DNA of 64,000 bases from Salibacterium salarium (GTDB lineage Bacteria; Bacillota; Bacilli; Bacillales; Marinococcaceae): assembly GCF_030813635.1 (NCBI RefSeq), contig NZ_JAUSUM010000003.1, positions 462,248 to 526,247 of the forward strand. The letters run 5' to 3'. Positions 54,530 through 62,962 of the stretch are shown here, piece by piece. The first letter of the stretch is position 1. Every line of letters begins with the position of its first letter. Under the pieces are notes generated by a model. It searched no databases, was not told the origin of the DNA, and saw nothing but the letters and a program-made list of their open reading frames with translations. A program made the translations under genes and the position numbers.

Positions 54530-55450
54530 CTATAGCAAAGTTAGTTCTTCGGCAATCGTTTCCTTTAAGAAATCGATATAAATCGTTGCCAGCGGGCTGT
54601 TTGCCACATTCTTATGTTGAATATATCCGACTGTAATGCTCTCATCCACCTTAAGCGGCACCGCCACAATATCATCGTCGTTGATGTCATAACTGATTAC
54701 CCCTGTGGAAATCGTGTATCCATTCAATCCTATCAGCAGGTTAAACAACGTGGCCCGGTCACTGACACGAATATTTTTGCGCCTTGAGATGGTGCTTAAT
54801 ATCTCCTCGGAGAAATGAAACGAATTATAGTCCCCTTGTTCAAATGACAAATACGGATAAGGATCCAAATCAGCTAAGGTAACATACTTCTGAGCCGCGA
54901 GTGGATTAGTTGAACTGATGAACACATGCGGCTTGGCCTGAAATAGCTCATGAAACGTTAAATTTCCTTCTCTCAGAAACTTCCGAATGACCTGTTGGTT
55001 AAAATCATTTACATACAAAATCCCAATTTCACTACGAAGGTTTTTTACATCATCAATGATTTCATACGTCTTCGTCTCTCGTAACGTAAACTCATATTCA
55101 TCCCGATTATAATTTTTCAACAGCTTCACAAACGCACTGACCGCAAAGGCATAATGCTGGGCAGATACAGAGAAATGCTGCTGCGGGGGTTGAGCCGTAT
55201 TGGCATAGCGGTTTTCAAGCAAGTCTGTCTGTTCAATCACCTGCCTGGCGTAACCTAAAAACTCCGAACCCTCTGACGTAATAACAATCCCCTTATTCGT
55301 ACGAGAAAAAATCGCAATCCCCAGTTCATTCTCCAATTCTCTAATCGCATTCGACAGACTCGGCTGACTAATAAACAATTGATGCGCAGCTTTACTAATC
55401 GATCGTTGTTTCGCCACTTCAATCACATATCTCAATTGTTGCAATGTCAC
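54530..55450 (-). CDS. LysR family regulator
   Basis: A 306 aa LysR protein: N-terminal HTH (YVIEVAKQRSISKAAHQLFI, SQPSLSNAIRELENELGIAI) and a two-lobed effector domain from about residue 90 (HFSVSAQHYAFAVSAFVKLL), like CmbR/CysL-type sulfur regulators. Position upstream of the homocysteine methyltransferase gene suggests control of methionine metabolism. Confidence 0.9.
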   Translation of the reverse strand: MTLQQLRYVIEVAKQRSISKAAHQLFISQPSLSNAIRELENELGIAIFSRTNKGIVITSEGSEFLGYARQVIEQTDLLENRYANTAQPPQQHFSVSAQHYAFAVSAFVKLLKNYNRDEYEFTLRETKTYEIIDDVKNLRSEIGILYVNDFNQQVIRKFLREGNLTFHELFQAKPHVFISSTNPLAAQKYVTLADLDPYPYLSFEQGDYNSFHFSEEILSTISRRKNIRVSDRATLFNLLIGLNGYTISTGVISYDINDDDIVAVPLKVDESITVGYIQHKNVANSPLATIYIDFLKETIAEELTLL

Positions 55451-55479
55451 TTAAACTCCTCCTACCTTTGTTTTGAGAT

Positions 55480-55930
55480 GGTGCGTAGATTTCGCTCTTC
55501 TCAACGTTGAACTAATGCAGCACTCTTTTATGAAGACCTGCGCTTTAGCCGATGATCTCGCGATTATATAAATCCACTAAGACGCAGATGTAGTGCCACT
55601 TCTGCTGCACTCGAACATAGGTTAAATCGCTCACAATCACTTTCCATTCCTGGTCTTGATCAAACTCTCGATTAAATGTATTTCCGACTTCTGATTCGTT
55701 ACTGGGCGTTCTCGTCGGTTTGTATGGAGCAACCGTATATTTTGACACAAGATCTTGCACTTTCATGATTCGTCCAATACGACGGCGAGAGACAGTCCAT
55801 CCCAGCTTTTCTAGCTCTTTTTTTATCTTTCTCTGGCCATAAATGTTCCGGTTGTTTTTAAAGATTTCGACGATCCGTGCTGCCAATTCTTCATCCTGGT
55901 CATCACGGATTTGAGCTTCATAATGCGTTT
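55480..55930 (-). pseudogene. IS3-family (IS150 group) transposase OrfB remnant
   Basis: Middle of OrfB: AARIVEIFKNNRNIYGQRKI (HTH_21 region) and SDLTYVRVQQKWHYICVLVD with the first catalytic Asp, YNREIIG, then a TAA and an out-of-frame continuation SAGLHK. OrfA, the N-terminus and the rest of the catalytic domain are missing. Confidence 0.85.
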
Positions 55931-55950
55931 ATTTGATTTAAGTCTATATA

Positions 55951-55985
55951 ACCTTAACGAATCTGTCCAACTAAGTGTAATCCAT
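55951..55985 (-). mobile_element. IS3-like terminal sequence
   Basis: Minus strand TTACACTTAGTTGGACAG then ATTCGTTAAGGT, resembling the left end of IS150-group elements. A similar sequence in inverse orientation lies at 57222-57260. Confidence 0.45.
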
Positions 55986-56085
55986 CCATGTAGCGGTATG
56001 GGAACATAAAAAACCTCCTGTAAACAAATGTCATGCCAAAAAGGGGCACGCTCATTCAGTATACAGGAGGTTGGTAAACGACTCT

Positions 56086-56238
56086 GCATAAGGTGGTAAA
56101 AAGCTCCGCAAGGAGTGGTACAAAGATTGCAGGGCTGGGACAAATTAAGTGCAGTATTCATGTGAGTACGGCGGACGACTTTTACCACTTATGCCATCTT
56201 TTTTACCACCGTTTGCGGATAAATGTACCACCTCTTGC
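56086..56238. mobile_element. Abutted IS21-like ends with 22-bp repeats
   Basis: Two 22-bp units on the plus strand (56086-56129) and three on the minus strand (56173-56238), each containing GTGGTA(A/C)A. They face each other across 43 bp. IS21-family ends carry such multiple repeats, so this looks like both ends of an element that lost its genes. Confidence 0.6.
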
Positions 56239-56393
56239 GATGCCTTTTATCAATCTTGAAAAATGGGTTTTCTACAAGAAAGCGTCGCTCTCTTCCTCAT
56301 TATTTTCTTGTTGCACACCAAAACGTTCTCGCATGGATACCTAACCATCAATAAAAATATCATTGGAATCATGGGACAATCTGGTTAATTTTT

Positions 56394-56978
56394 TCAGGAA
56401 TAATAAATATTCTTTTTCAATTTACTTTTTACTGATTCCCAATCACTTTTTATAATACTATAAAATACAGAATTTCTAAAAGTACCATCTTTACAAATCA
56501 TATGGTTTCTAAGAATCCCTTCTTTTACTCCACCAATTCGTTCTATAGCTTTTTGTGAACGAATATTTTTCTCATCTGTTTTAAATTGAACACGAATTAA
56601 TTCTAGACTTTCGAAACAATATTTTAATAATAAGTATTTACATTCAGTATTAATTTTAGTTCCCCAAACATTCGGAGTTAACCATGTCCAACCTATTTCT
56701 AAACTCTTATTTTCACTAGAAATATCTAGAAACCTTGAACTGCCTAGAACTTTACCATTTTTATCTAAAATAACAAATAGTAATTCTAATCCTTTCTCTT
56801 TATTAGCTAAAGCTTCTTCAACAAAAAAACTCATTTCATAATAAGTTTCTATAGTTTTCGGTAAGTACGTCCAAATTATTTTATTTTGCCCTATATCATG
56901 TAATGCTTTAGAATGTGTTTTTTCCATTGGTAAGATTACAACATTGTCTCCTGTTAATCTCTCAAATAAAATACTCAC
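56394..56978 (-). CDS. GNAT family N-acetyltransferase (RimJ/RimL type)
   Basis: A 194 aa acetyltransferase: WTWLTPNVWGTKINTECKYL contains the acetyl-CoA loop region, and NIRSQKAIERIGGVKEGILR the conserved Asn/Ala-Ile motif. Typical length. It lies between IS3-like ends, so it is probably transferred cargo. Substrate unknown; relatives modify ribosomal proteins or antibiotics. Confidence 0.9.
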   Translation of the reverse strand: MSILFERLTGDNVVILPMEKTHSKALHDIGQNKIIWTYLPKTIETYYEMSFFVEEALANKEKGLELLFVILDKNGKVLGSSRFLDISSENKSLEIGWTWLTPNVWGTKINTECKYLLLKYCFESLELIRVQFKTDEKNIRSQKAIERIGGVKEGILRNHMICKDGTFRNSVFYSIIKSDWESVKSKLKKNIYYS

Positions 56979-57221
56979 AATTAACTAGCTCCTATAAATT
57001 TTTTATAATAAGCAGAATAACCCATCATTAGTAAGATCTCGTGATAGACAAAATTTTGCTAAGGTTATAGAGTCTCTATCGGCTTATAGCGGATCATTCT
57101 TTAATGTTATAACTAAATTTTAATTACCATATAACCACTAAAATCACAAGCAAACTATCTAGAGTACAATTATTTTGAGGGTATTCCATTTTTTTAATTC
57201 CTCGAGTCTAATTTCAGACTT

Positions 57222-57260
57222 TGGATAGGTTACACTTGCCTTGGACAGTTTCGTTAAGGT
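57222..57260 (+). mobile_element. Second IS3-like terminal sequence
   Basis: GGTTACACTTGCCTTGGACA then GTTTCGTTAAGGT, about 85 % like the minus strand of 55951-55985. The 56979-57411 stretch otherwise shows no supported gene. Confidence 0.4.
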
Positions 57261-57411
57261 CAAGACTTGGTCCAAATAAATTGCGAGGAGTTTTATCCTA
57301 TCCAGACGAAAGCGTTGTGTTTTTAGCAATGATCGCAGGTAGACGATACGTGAAATCCAATTGCATAAGGGAAGTCATACAGTTGTTCCTAGGCTACTTT
57401 GTGATTTTCGA

Positions 57412-57696
57412 TTATGATCTATAGAAGGTGCTTACCCAATATAAACGCTTCATTCTGTTGACATAACGATTAATGATTTTTTGTTTTAAATCCTCTAGTA
57501 ACTCATTGTCTATTAAAATTTCTGCTGTTCTACTTTTAAAAACTAAATTCCCATTTTCTTTTTTTAATGCTCTCTCTGCCCATATTTCAAATGCAACTTC
57601 TCCTCCCTTGAAATCAAGGCATCCTGATTCAAATTCAAAATGAATGCTACCATTTACCGAACGTTTTTCCGCAGTTTGCAAGTATTCGTATTTCAT
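57412..57696 (-). CDS. Hypothetical protein
   Basis: A 94 aa protein starting MKYEYLQTAEKRSVNGSIHF, with an excellent ribosome site (AAGGGGG) and an acidic, soluble composition. The family is not recognised. It ends in a basic KQKIINRYVNRMKRLYW segment. Probably a real gene of the island. Confidence 0.6.
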   Translation of the reverse strand: MKYEYLQTAEKRSVNGSIHFEFESGCLDFKGGEVAFEIWAERALKKENGNLVFKSRTAEILIDNELLEDLKQKIINRYVNRMKRLYWVSTFYRS

Positions 57697-57930
57697 AGTA
57701 AATTCCCCCTTCTATTTACTTACTCGATTTTAATAAGGGATTTGTGTGCATTTTTTTATAAACTTTATAATACTATTAGTGAACATAAACTATCTTAGTA
57801 CAGGGGTTTTGGGGGCGGATTTTATTTGCGTGTTTGTTATGCTAATTTCTGAAGTGAAAATATAGTGGGTGGTGAACGTTGTAACCGAGGTACAAAATAA
57901 ACACACATCAAAAGGACGATAGTTGTTGTC
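57697..57930. other. Non-coding stretch
   Basis: Promoter region of the preceding leftward gene and AT-rich DNA; nothing else recognised apart from a GGGGGCGG patch near 57810. Confidence 0.35.
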
Positions 57931-57967
57931 AAAAAAAAAAGAGAGCCGGCCTTATACCGACTCTCTG
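57931..57967 (-). terminator. Terminator after an integrase remnant
   Basis: Minus-strand stem AGAGAGTCGG / CCGGCTCTCT followed by ten T residues, 20 bp downstream of the integrase fragment's stop. Confidence 0.9.
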
Positions 57968-57985
57968 TGCTAAACGTTATGTTTT

Positions 57986-58087
57986 TTAACTGTCTTTTTT
58001 GGCCTCATTGGAGAAAAGGTCGGTAAAATGTTTTGCTGTTTTTTTAATATCAGCATGTCCTAGACGCTCCGATATAAGCGAGAAAGG
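57986..58087 (-). pseudogene. Integrase C-terminal fragment lacking the catalytic Tyr
   Basis: Reads ISERLGHADIKK then TAKHFTDLFSNEAKKDS and stop. Compared with the fragment at 59239-59385, about 18 residues including the NIYSYV catalytic-tyrosine stretch are deleted. It is the end of a tyrosine recombinase gene with its own terminator. Confidence 0.75.
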
Positions 58088-58254
58088 AGGGAAGTATTAG
58101 AAATTAGCATACTTTAAGAAAAAACATGGCAAACGTCCAGCGAATATTAATATTTTTTCTTCCAGAGATGAAGTCAAAAGTACACACTTTTTTAATAATT
58201 AGTCGGGTCAAAGATCCGGATTGTATTTAGTATATAAAGAAAGAGGTTAAAGTC

Positions 58255-59187
58255 TTGAAGAAAAAAACACATAAATACAAATTCAACATGTATAAATTTA
58301 CGCTGTTTATATCGTTACTAGCATTGATTACACTCACTGCTTGCATGGATGCAGACAGTTCAACCGACTCCTCATCTAAAGAGGGGAACGAAGTGGGACA
58401 AAAATCAAATACAGATGAAAAATTCGCCCAACTTGAGAATGATTTTGACGCTCAGATTGGTGTCTATGCGATCGATACGGGCTCGAATCAGACCATCGAA
58501 TATCGACCAGAGGAGCGTTTTGCTTTCACATCAACCTACAAGGCTTTGGCCGCAGCCATTGTCCTGAAGCAGAACTCTATGGAAGAGCTTAAGGAAGTCA
58601 TCACTTACACTGAGGATGATTTGGTCTCCTACTCTCCGGTTACCAAGAATCACGTGGATACCGGTATGACACTTTTAGAACTAAGTGAGGCGGCGGTTCG
58701 GTCCAGTGACAACACTGCTGGAAACTTCTTATTTAAGAAACTGGGAGGCCCCGATGAATTTGAACAAGCCCTAAGGCAAATCGACGATAACGTTACTCAG
58801 GCTGATCGATACGAACCATATTTGAATGAATTCACACCGGGTGATACCCGTGACACCAGCACACCGATAGCTCTTGCCAACAATCTCCAGGCATTCGCAG
58901 TCGGCGACTTGCTTTCAGATGAAAAGCGTGAGCTGTTCACGGATTGGCTGCAAGGCAATGCTACAGGAGATACGCTGATCCGTGCAGGTGCACCTGAAGG
59001 CTGGAATGTCGGTGATAAGAGTGGAGCTGGAAGTTATGGAACGAGAAATGATATTGCAGTTGTTTGGCCACCAAACAGAGAACCAATCGTCATTGCGATT
59101 ATGTCCCGCCATGATACGGAGGATGCCAAATATGACGATAAGCTGATTGCGCAGGTTGCCGAGGAAACACTTAACGCCCTAAAGTGA
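58255..59187 (+). CDS. bla: Class A beta-lactamase, lipoprotein form
   Basis: A 310 aa serine beta-lactamase. Signal peptide ends LITLTAC (lipidated Cys30), then a Ser-rich linker. Catalytic motifs: STYK at 93-96, SDN in RSSDNTAGN, the omega-loop EPYLNE (Glu166 equivalent), and KSG in GDKSGAGSYG. All catalytic residues are present, so activity is expected. Start is TTG with AAAGAGG upstream. No blaR/blaI nearby, so constitutive expression is likely. It is more GC-rich than its surroundings and lies between two integrase remnants. Confidence 0.93.
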   Translation: MKKKTHKYKFNMYKFTLFISLLALITLTACMDADSSTDSSSKEGNEVGQKSNTDEKFAQLENDFDAQIGVYAIDTGSNQTIEYRPEERFAFTSTYKALAAAIVLKQNSMEELKEVITYTEDDLVSYSPVTKNHVDTGMTLLELSEAAVRSSDNTAGNFLFKKLGGPDEFEQALRQIDDNVTQADRYEPYLNEFTPGDTRDTSTPIALANNLQAFAVGDLLSDEKRELFTDWLQGNATGDTLIRAGAPEGWNVGDKSGAGSYGTRNDIAVVWPPNREPIVIAIMSRHDTEDAKYDDKLIAQVAEETLNALK

Positions 59188-59238
59188 ATGCTGGAAGAGG
59201 GATAGTTTGAGTAATAGAGGAGAAGTACTTGGTCTAGA

Positions 59239-59385
59239 ATGGGATACTTAGAAACAGGAACAATTGACATGCGTCTTGGACATGCTGATATTAAAACAAC
59301 CATGAACATTTACAGCTATGTACTCCGCTCAGCCGAGCACGAAGCAGCAAAACATTTTACCGGTCTTTTTGTAGCTTTGAAATAA
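59239..59385 (+). pseudogene. Integrase C-terminal fragment
   Basis: Reads RLGHADIKTTMNIYSYVLRS then AEHEAAKHFTGLFVALK and stop, the last 40 or so residues of a tyrosine recombinase with the HxD/Y region. The N-terminal parts are missing. Downstream follow AAAGTTTGATC repeats. Confidence 0.8.
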
Positions 59386-59482
59386 AGTTTGATCGAAAAT
59401 AGTTCATAAACCCTTATTTTACGACATATAAAAAGAAACCATTTGGAAAAAAGTTTGATCAAATATGGTTTCTTCTTCAGTA
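59370..59482. repeat. Integrase-3'-end repeat, second copy
   Basis: Matches 19281-19388 (about three quarters identical). It holds AAAGTTTGATC at 59384 and 59450; a third copy of that 11-mer, AAAGTTTGATCA, follows at 59506-59517. It also has an AAGAAACCAT...ATGGTTTCTT stem. These may be recombinase arm or core sites. The remaining 59520-59740 has no supported gene. Confidence 0.6.
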
Positions 59483-59745
59483 GGCTTTTATTTGTTTTTT
59501 ATAAAAAAGTTTGATCATTTTCTAACCGAGTTGTTCCACAAACGCGCCCCGATAATTGAATATCACCGAATTAGCGTCATAAAATTTAACGACCATGAAT
59601 TCACCATGAATCCCCAAATAATAGCCTGTTTATTTTTCATTTTTATTACGCCCCCTTAACACTCATACAGAACTATTTATAATAAGTCGATAATAGCTTA
59701 TTTTCAATGCCATTTAAAAGACCCCTGACTTCGACTGTCAGAAGT

Positions 59746-60330
59746 TCACTTTTTCTTTTTTCTTGCATAAAATTCGGCCGCCTTTTTGCGATTTCCACAC
59801 AACTCCATGCTACACCAGCGTCTTTTTCCTGATTTTGATGTATCGACAAAGTAGAGACTGCATTCTTGATGCTCGCACTTCCTAATACGGTTGATAGAGA
59901 TGCTATCCAATGTATGGATAATGGAGTCGACAATATTGTACAGCACGTGATCTCTAGCTGTTATTCCTTCGGAGACCAATTTAAATTTTTCATTCTTTGT
60001 ATCAATAGTCAGGTTAACTTCCACCTTTTTAACAAGCCTTTTAAATTGATCCGTCGTGTTTAGAGAGAGTTTTCCTTTTTGTTCTAAATCAGACAAAATC
60101 GTTTCGCTAAGGTGACGAAGCGAATGAAGCTCGACTATTAACGAATCTAGCAATTCTTCGTTTTCTAAAGCCAGAGCATCAGACTCCCGTAATAGGTTAT
60201 TTTCCTCCAACCATTGGAAAGTATTTGATGTATTGGCAAGGATATCAATCTTTTGTTTGTTGGAGTTATACGTCGTATTAACTAGGTTTATCCATGCAGT
60301 TCCACCTATTACATATAATATTTTATCCAT
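59746..60330 (-). CDS. CGNR zinc-finger regulator (ABATE domain)
   Basis: A 194 aa protein: N-terminal ABATE-type helical domain and C-terminal treble-clef CGNR motif CEHQECSLYFVDTSKSGKRR WCSMELCGNRKKA (four Cys). Presumed ligand-responsive DNA-binding regulator. The ATG with GAGGTG upstream was preferred to a TTG one codon earlier. Divergent from the alpha/beta hydrolase, with overlapping promoters. Confidence 0.88.
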   Translation of the reverse strand: MDKILYVIGGTAWINLVNTTYNSNKQKIDILANTSNTFQWLEENNLLRESDALALENEELLDSLIVELHSLRHLSETILSDLEQKGKLSLNTTDQFKRLVKKVEVNLTIDTKNEKFKLVSEGITARDHVLYNIVDSIIHTLDSISINRIRKCEHQECSLYFVDTSKSGKRRWCSMELCGNRKKAAEFYARKKKK

Positions 60331-60351
60331 CAATATTTCACCTCGAGAATT

Positions 60352-60442
60352 ATTATAACCGTTAAAAAATATATTGACAAGTTAAAATAAGTATTGTAAC
60401 ATCCTTTTTATAACCATTAAAAATGGTTAATAGAGGTTATAA
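60352..60442. promoter_or_regulatory. Back-to-back promoters with TTATAACC operator boxes
   Basis: Plus promoter: TTGACA (60374-60379), 17 bp, TAACAT (60397-60402). Minus promoter: TTGTCA (60375-60380), 17 bp, TATAAT (60352-60357). The two -35 boxes overlap. TTATAACC boxes lie at 60353-60360 and 60408-60415, with an inverted one at 60435-60442, likely bound by the CGNR protein. Confidence 0.7.
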
Positions 60443-60532
60443 AAGGAGGTGAACACAAAGGAATACGAATTAGGCGATACAAATTTTGTTAGGCTGCTGC
60501 ACTGATCTAAAATAATAATATGAGGTGATAAT

Positions 60533-61393
60533 ATGTCAGTGAAATACAAAAAAGTAAATATTAAGAACATTAATATCTTTTATCGAGAAGCTGGTAATAG
60601 AAGAAATCCTACAATTTTATTGCTTCATGGTTTTCCTTCTTCTTCTCATATGTATCGAAATTTAATACCTAAATTGATGGATGAATATCACATTATCGCG
60701 CCTGATTATCCAGGCTTTGGGAATAGCGATCAACCAAAAATGGATGAATTTGAATATACTTTTGATAGCTTAGCTCTACTGATAAATGAATTTGTAGAAA
60801 AATTAAAATTAGAGAAATTTAGTATCTATGTTCATGATTACGGCGCTCCAGTAGGATTCAGATTGGCAACCAAACATCCTGAACGAATTCAAGCCATTAT
60901 AACTCAAAACGGAAATGCTTATGAGGAAGGATTATTGTCTGCTTGGGATCCTATACGCACTTATTGGGAAAATCCTAATGAGGAAAATAAGAATAATTTA
61001 AAATCCCTTTTATCTGTGGACTTTACAAAGTATCAATATACAGATGGGAGTCGTAACCCTGATCGAATTAGCCCCGATGCATGGAATATGGATCAATTAG
61101 CTTTGGATCGTCCTGGCAATGACGAAATACAACTTGCTTTGTATTATGACTATAGAAATAATCTTAAACAGTATCCAAATTGGCAAGAATTCTTCAGAAC
61201 TTATCAACCCCCTACATTGGTTGCATGGGGGAAAAATGACATGTTCTTTGGACCTAAAGGAGCGTTAGCTTTCCAAAACGATCTTAAAGATTGCGAGGTT
61301 CATTTATTAAATACCGGGCATTTTCCTTTAGAAGAAGAGTTAGAAACTAGTGCTTATCTAATAAAACAGTTTTTAAGAGATCGTTTAAAGTGA
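60533..61393 (+). CDS. Alpha/beta hydrolase, Asp-nucleophile type
   Basis: A 286 aa hydrolase of the epoxide hydrolase/haloalkane dehalogenase branch: oxyanion HGFPSSSHMYRNL near residue 31, nucleophile elbow VHDYGAPVG (Asp instead of Ser), GKND and the catalytic His in NTGHFPLEEE. Substrate unknown; probably xenobiotic or lipid epoxides/esters. AGGTGATAAT precedes the ATG. It is the target of the divergent CGNR regulator. Confidence 0.9.
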   Translation: MSVKYKKVNIKNINIFYREAGNRRNPTILLLHGFPSSSHMYRNLIPKLMDEYHIIAPDYPGFGNSDQPKMDEFEYTFDSLALLINEFVEKLKLEKFSIYVHDYGAPVGFRLATKHPERIQAIITQNGNAYEEGLLSAWDPIRTYWENPNEENKNNLKSLLSVDFTKYQYTDGSRNPDRISPDAWNMDQLALDRPGNDEIQLALYYDYRNNLKQYPNWQEFFRTYQPPTLVAWGKNDMFFGPKGALAFQNDLKDCEVHLLNTGHFPLEEELETSAYLIKQFLRDRLK

Positions 61394-61658
61394 CGTTAAA
61401 ATTCGCTCATCTTTAATAGACTAAAATAAGAGTAGTTCTATCATCCTCGTTGATTATTATGTACGATATACTTGCACCTACCAAAAAATGAAGTAATGTA
61501 TGTATGATATAGCCCATATTCGACCTCCGACATCCAATCTGCCATAGTTATTTCAAACTCTCATTATTTACACAATAAGCGACTCCACAATTTGGCCTTT
61601 TTCTGGAGTAAAGAAAAAACTTTTAAACAACTTTTTTATCTTTCAAATGACTTTAACT

Positions 61659-62030
61659 TTATTGTATTTTAAACAACTTCGAAGGCGTTGTCGTACGGCT
61701 TCCTGTAGGTAGTATCACCTGTGACAAATGTAATATGGAAGGCGTTTTATTAATCTCATTACCGATGTCATTGGTCTGTACTTGAATATGTGTCCAGCGC
61801 GCCCGATCTGGAACGAAGAACTGGTGCTCATCGCGATCGTACCAGCCATAGTCATCCTTTTCTTCCTGTTCAATCTCTTGCGCTCTTTCAATAAATACAT
61901 CACTTAACCGTTTTAAAAACAGTAAACCGAATATGTAATTTTTATAATCCGAAGAATCTATACTTCCTCGTAGAATATTGGCTGATTCCCATAGGTGTGA
62001 TTCTAATTCTTGTAGTGTTAATTTAGCCAT
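61659..62030 (-). pseudogene. hsdM: Truncated type I modification subunit HsdM
   Basis: A 123 aa fragment with only the HsdM N-terminal domain: TLQELESHLWESANILRGSI, NYIFGLLFLKRLSDVFIE, RARWTHIQ. The frame diverges after GNEINKTPS; the methyltransferase domain (NPPF) is absent, as are hsdS and hsdR. It is a dead remnant of a restriction system. Confidence 0.85.
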
Positions 62031-62235
62031 CTTTTAACCCCCGTATTTTCCTATGGGCCGGGGGCGGTCGTGAGTTTTCCGCGGTGCCGAACGTCCGATA
62101 ATTTCTTACAAAATTTCGTAACCTCAAGGTCTAACCGCTTTTATTTCGTTAAGTATCGTTTCCCTATGAAATTTGGTCGTTAAGCGAAAATTGATTTATA
62201 CTGTACTTTAACGATTGATAAAGGAGGAGAAATGG

Positions 62236-62652
62236 TTGGAAGTAAATGTTTATGTAAGGGTTAATCACTCAAATTATAAGGTACATAATCCCCGCAATAT
62301 CGGTAATGTGTTAGTCGTATGGGAGTACAAGGGAAGGACAAAGGAAACGTACTTCACAAGCCTTGAGACAACGCATAATCGTTCAATTCTTCTTGCAAGT
62401 GTAATTGCATTAGAACAACTTAAAAAGCCTTGTACGGTCAATCTATACGTTCAAACTGCAATAGGTGAAAAATTCTTATATAACGCGAAGAAGTGGACTA
62501 ATAGAGATTTAGGGGACAAGTTAACACTAGCGAAGATTAATGGCGGTCATGTCCTTAACATAGTCGATTGTTCCTGGACCGAAAAAGGAAAAGACCTTAT
62601 GAACAAGTTAGCCCAAAAATTAAAGCGAAGTATTAAAATGTATAGTCACTAA
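62236..62652 (+). CDS. RNase H-fold protein lacking catalytic residues
   Basis: A 138 aa protein resembling RNase HI: NIGNVLVVWEYKGRTKETYF, then TTHNRSILLASVIALEQLKK and CTVNLYVQTAIGEKFLYNAK. The usual acidic residues are replaced (NNRAEL to HNRSIL; STDS to YVQT), so nuclease activity is unlikely. The start was set at a TTG with AAGGAGG eight bases before it. Unknown role; similar proteins occur in phages and plasmids (inference). Confidence 0.6.
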   Translation: MEVNVYVRVNHSNYKVHNPRNIGNVLVVWEYKGRTKETYFTSLETTHNRSILLASVIALEQLKKPCTVNLYVQTAIGEKFLYNAKKWTNRDLGDKLTLAKINGGHVLNIVDCSWTEKGKDLMNKLAQKLKRSIKMYSH

Positions 62653-62824
62653 ATTAGCGGGTTGGCACGTATCATCTCGTGTGTTTTCTTGTTGTTATAT
62701 CAAGTTTGGAAAGAGTTTTTAATGTCTATTCACAGAATAATTCACAAGTTAATTCGCAAGAGTGAAATATTTATTGTAGTGTATGTGATTTCATTGTGAT
62801 TTACGGTGTGAATTTAAATATGAA

Positions 62825-62962
62825 TTGCAATATTTAGTAAATTCATTTATCGGATTAACCAAATACGATTCTAAGAAAGAGAAAAACTTTTGGATGGGTA
62901 TAGTTGGAGTAATTTTAAGTGGGATATATTTTATGTACGGCGTGGCGAAATCCTCTACCTAG
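62825..62962 (+). CDS. Possible small membrane protein
   Basis: A 45-codon frame from TTG reading NSFIGLTKYDSKKEKNFWMG and a hydrophobic VGVILSGIYFMYG, stop overlapping the end of the truncated integrase. No good ribosome site, so it may be a gene fragment. Confidence 0.3.
   Translation: MQYLVNSFIGLTKYDSKKEKNFWMGIVGVILSGIYFMYGVAKSST

Noticed and set aside
56085..56240. CRISPR array
   Set aside because: Units are contiguous 22-mers in two orientations without unique spacers; no CRISPR-like array was seen anywhere in the window.
57221..57424. 67-codon plus-strand frame
   Set aside because: Begins inside an IS3-like terminal sequence and resembles no protein family.
60448..60504. Possible leader peptide (MNTKEYELGDTNFVRLLH) before the hydrolase
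   Set aside because: The GGAGG site directly abuts the GTG, leaving no spacing for initiation.
61659..62030. Functional restriction-modification system
   Set aside because: Only the first quarter of hsdM is present, with no hsdS or hsdR.
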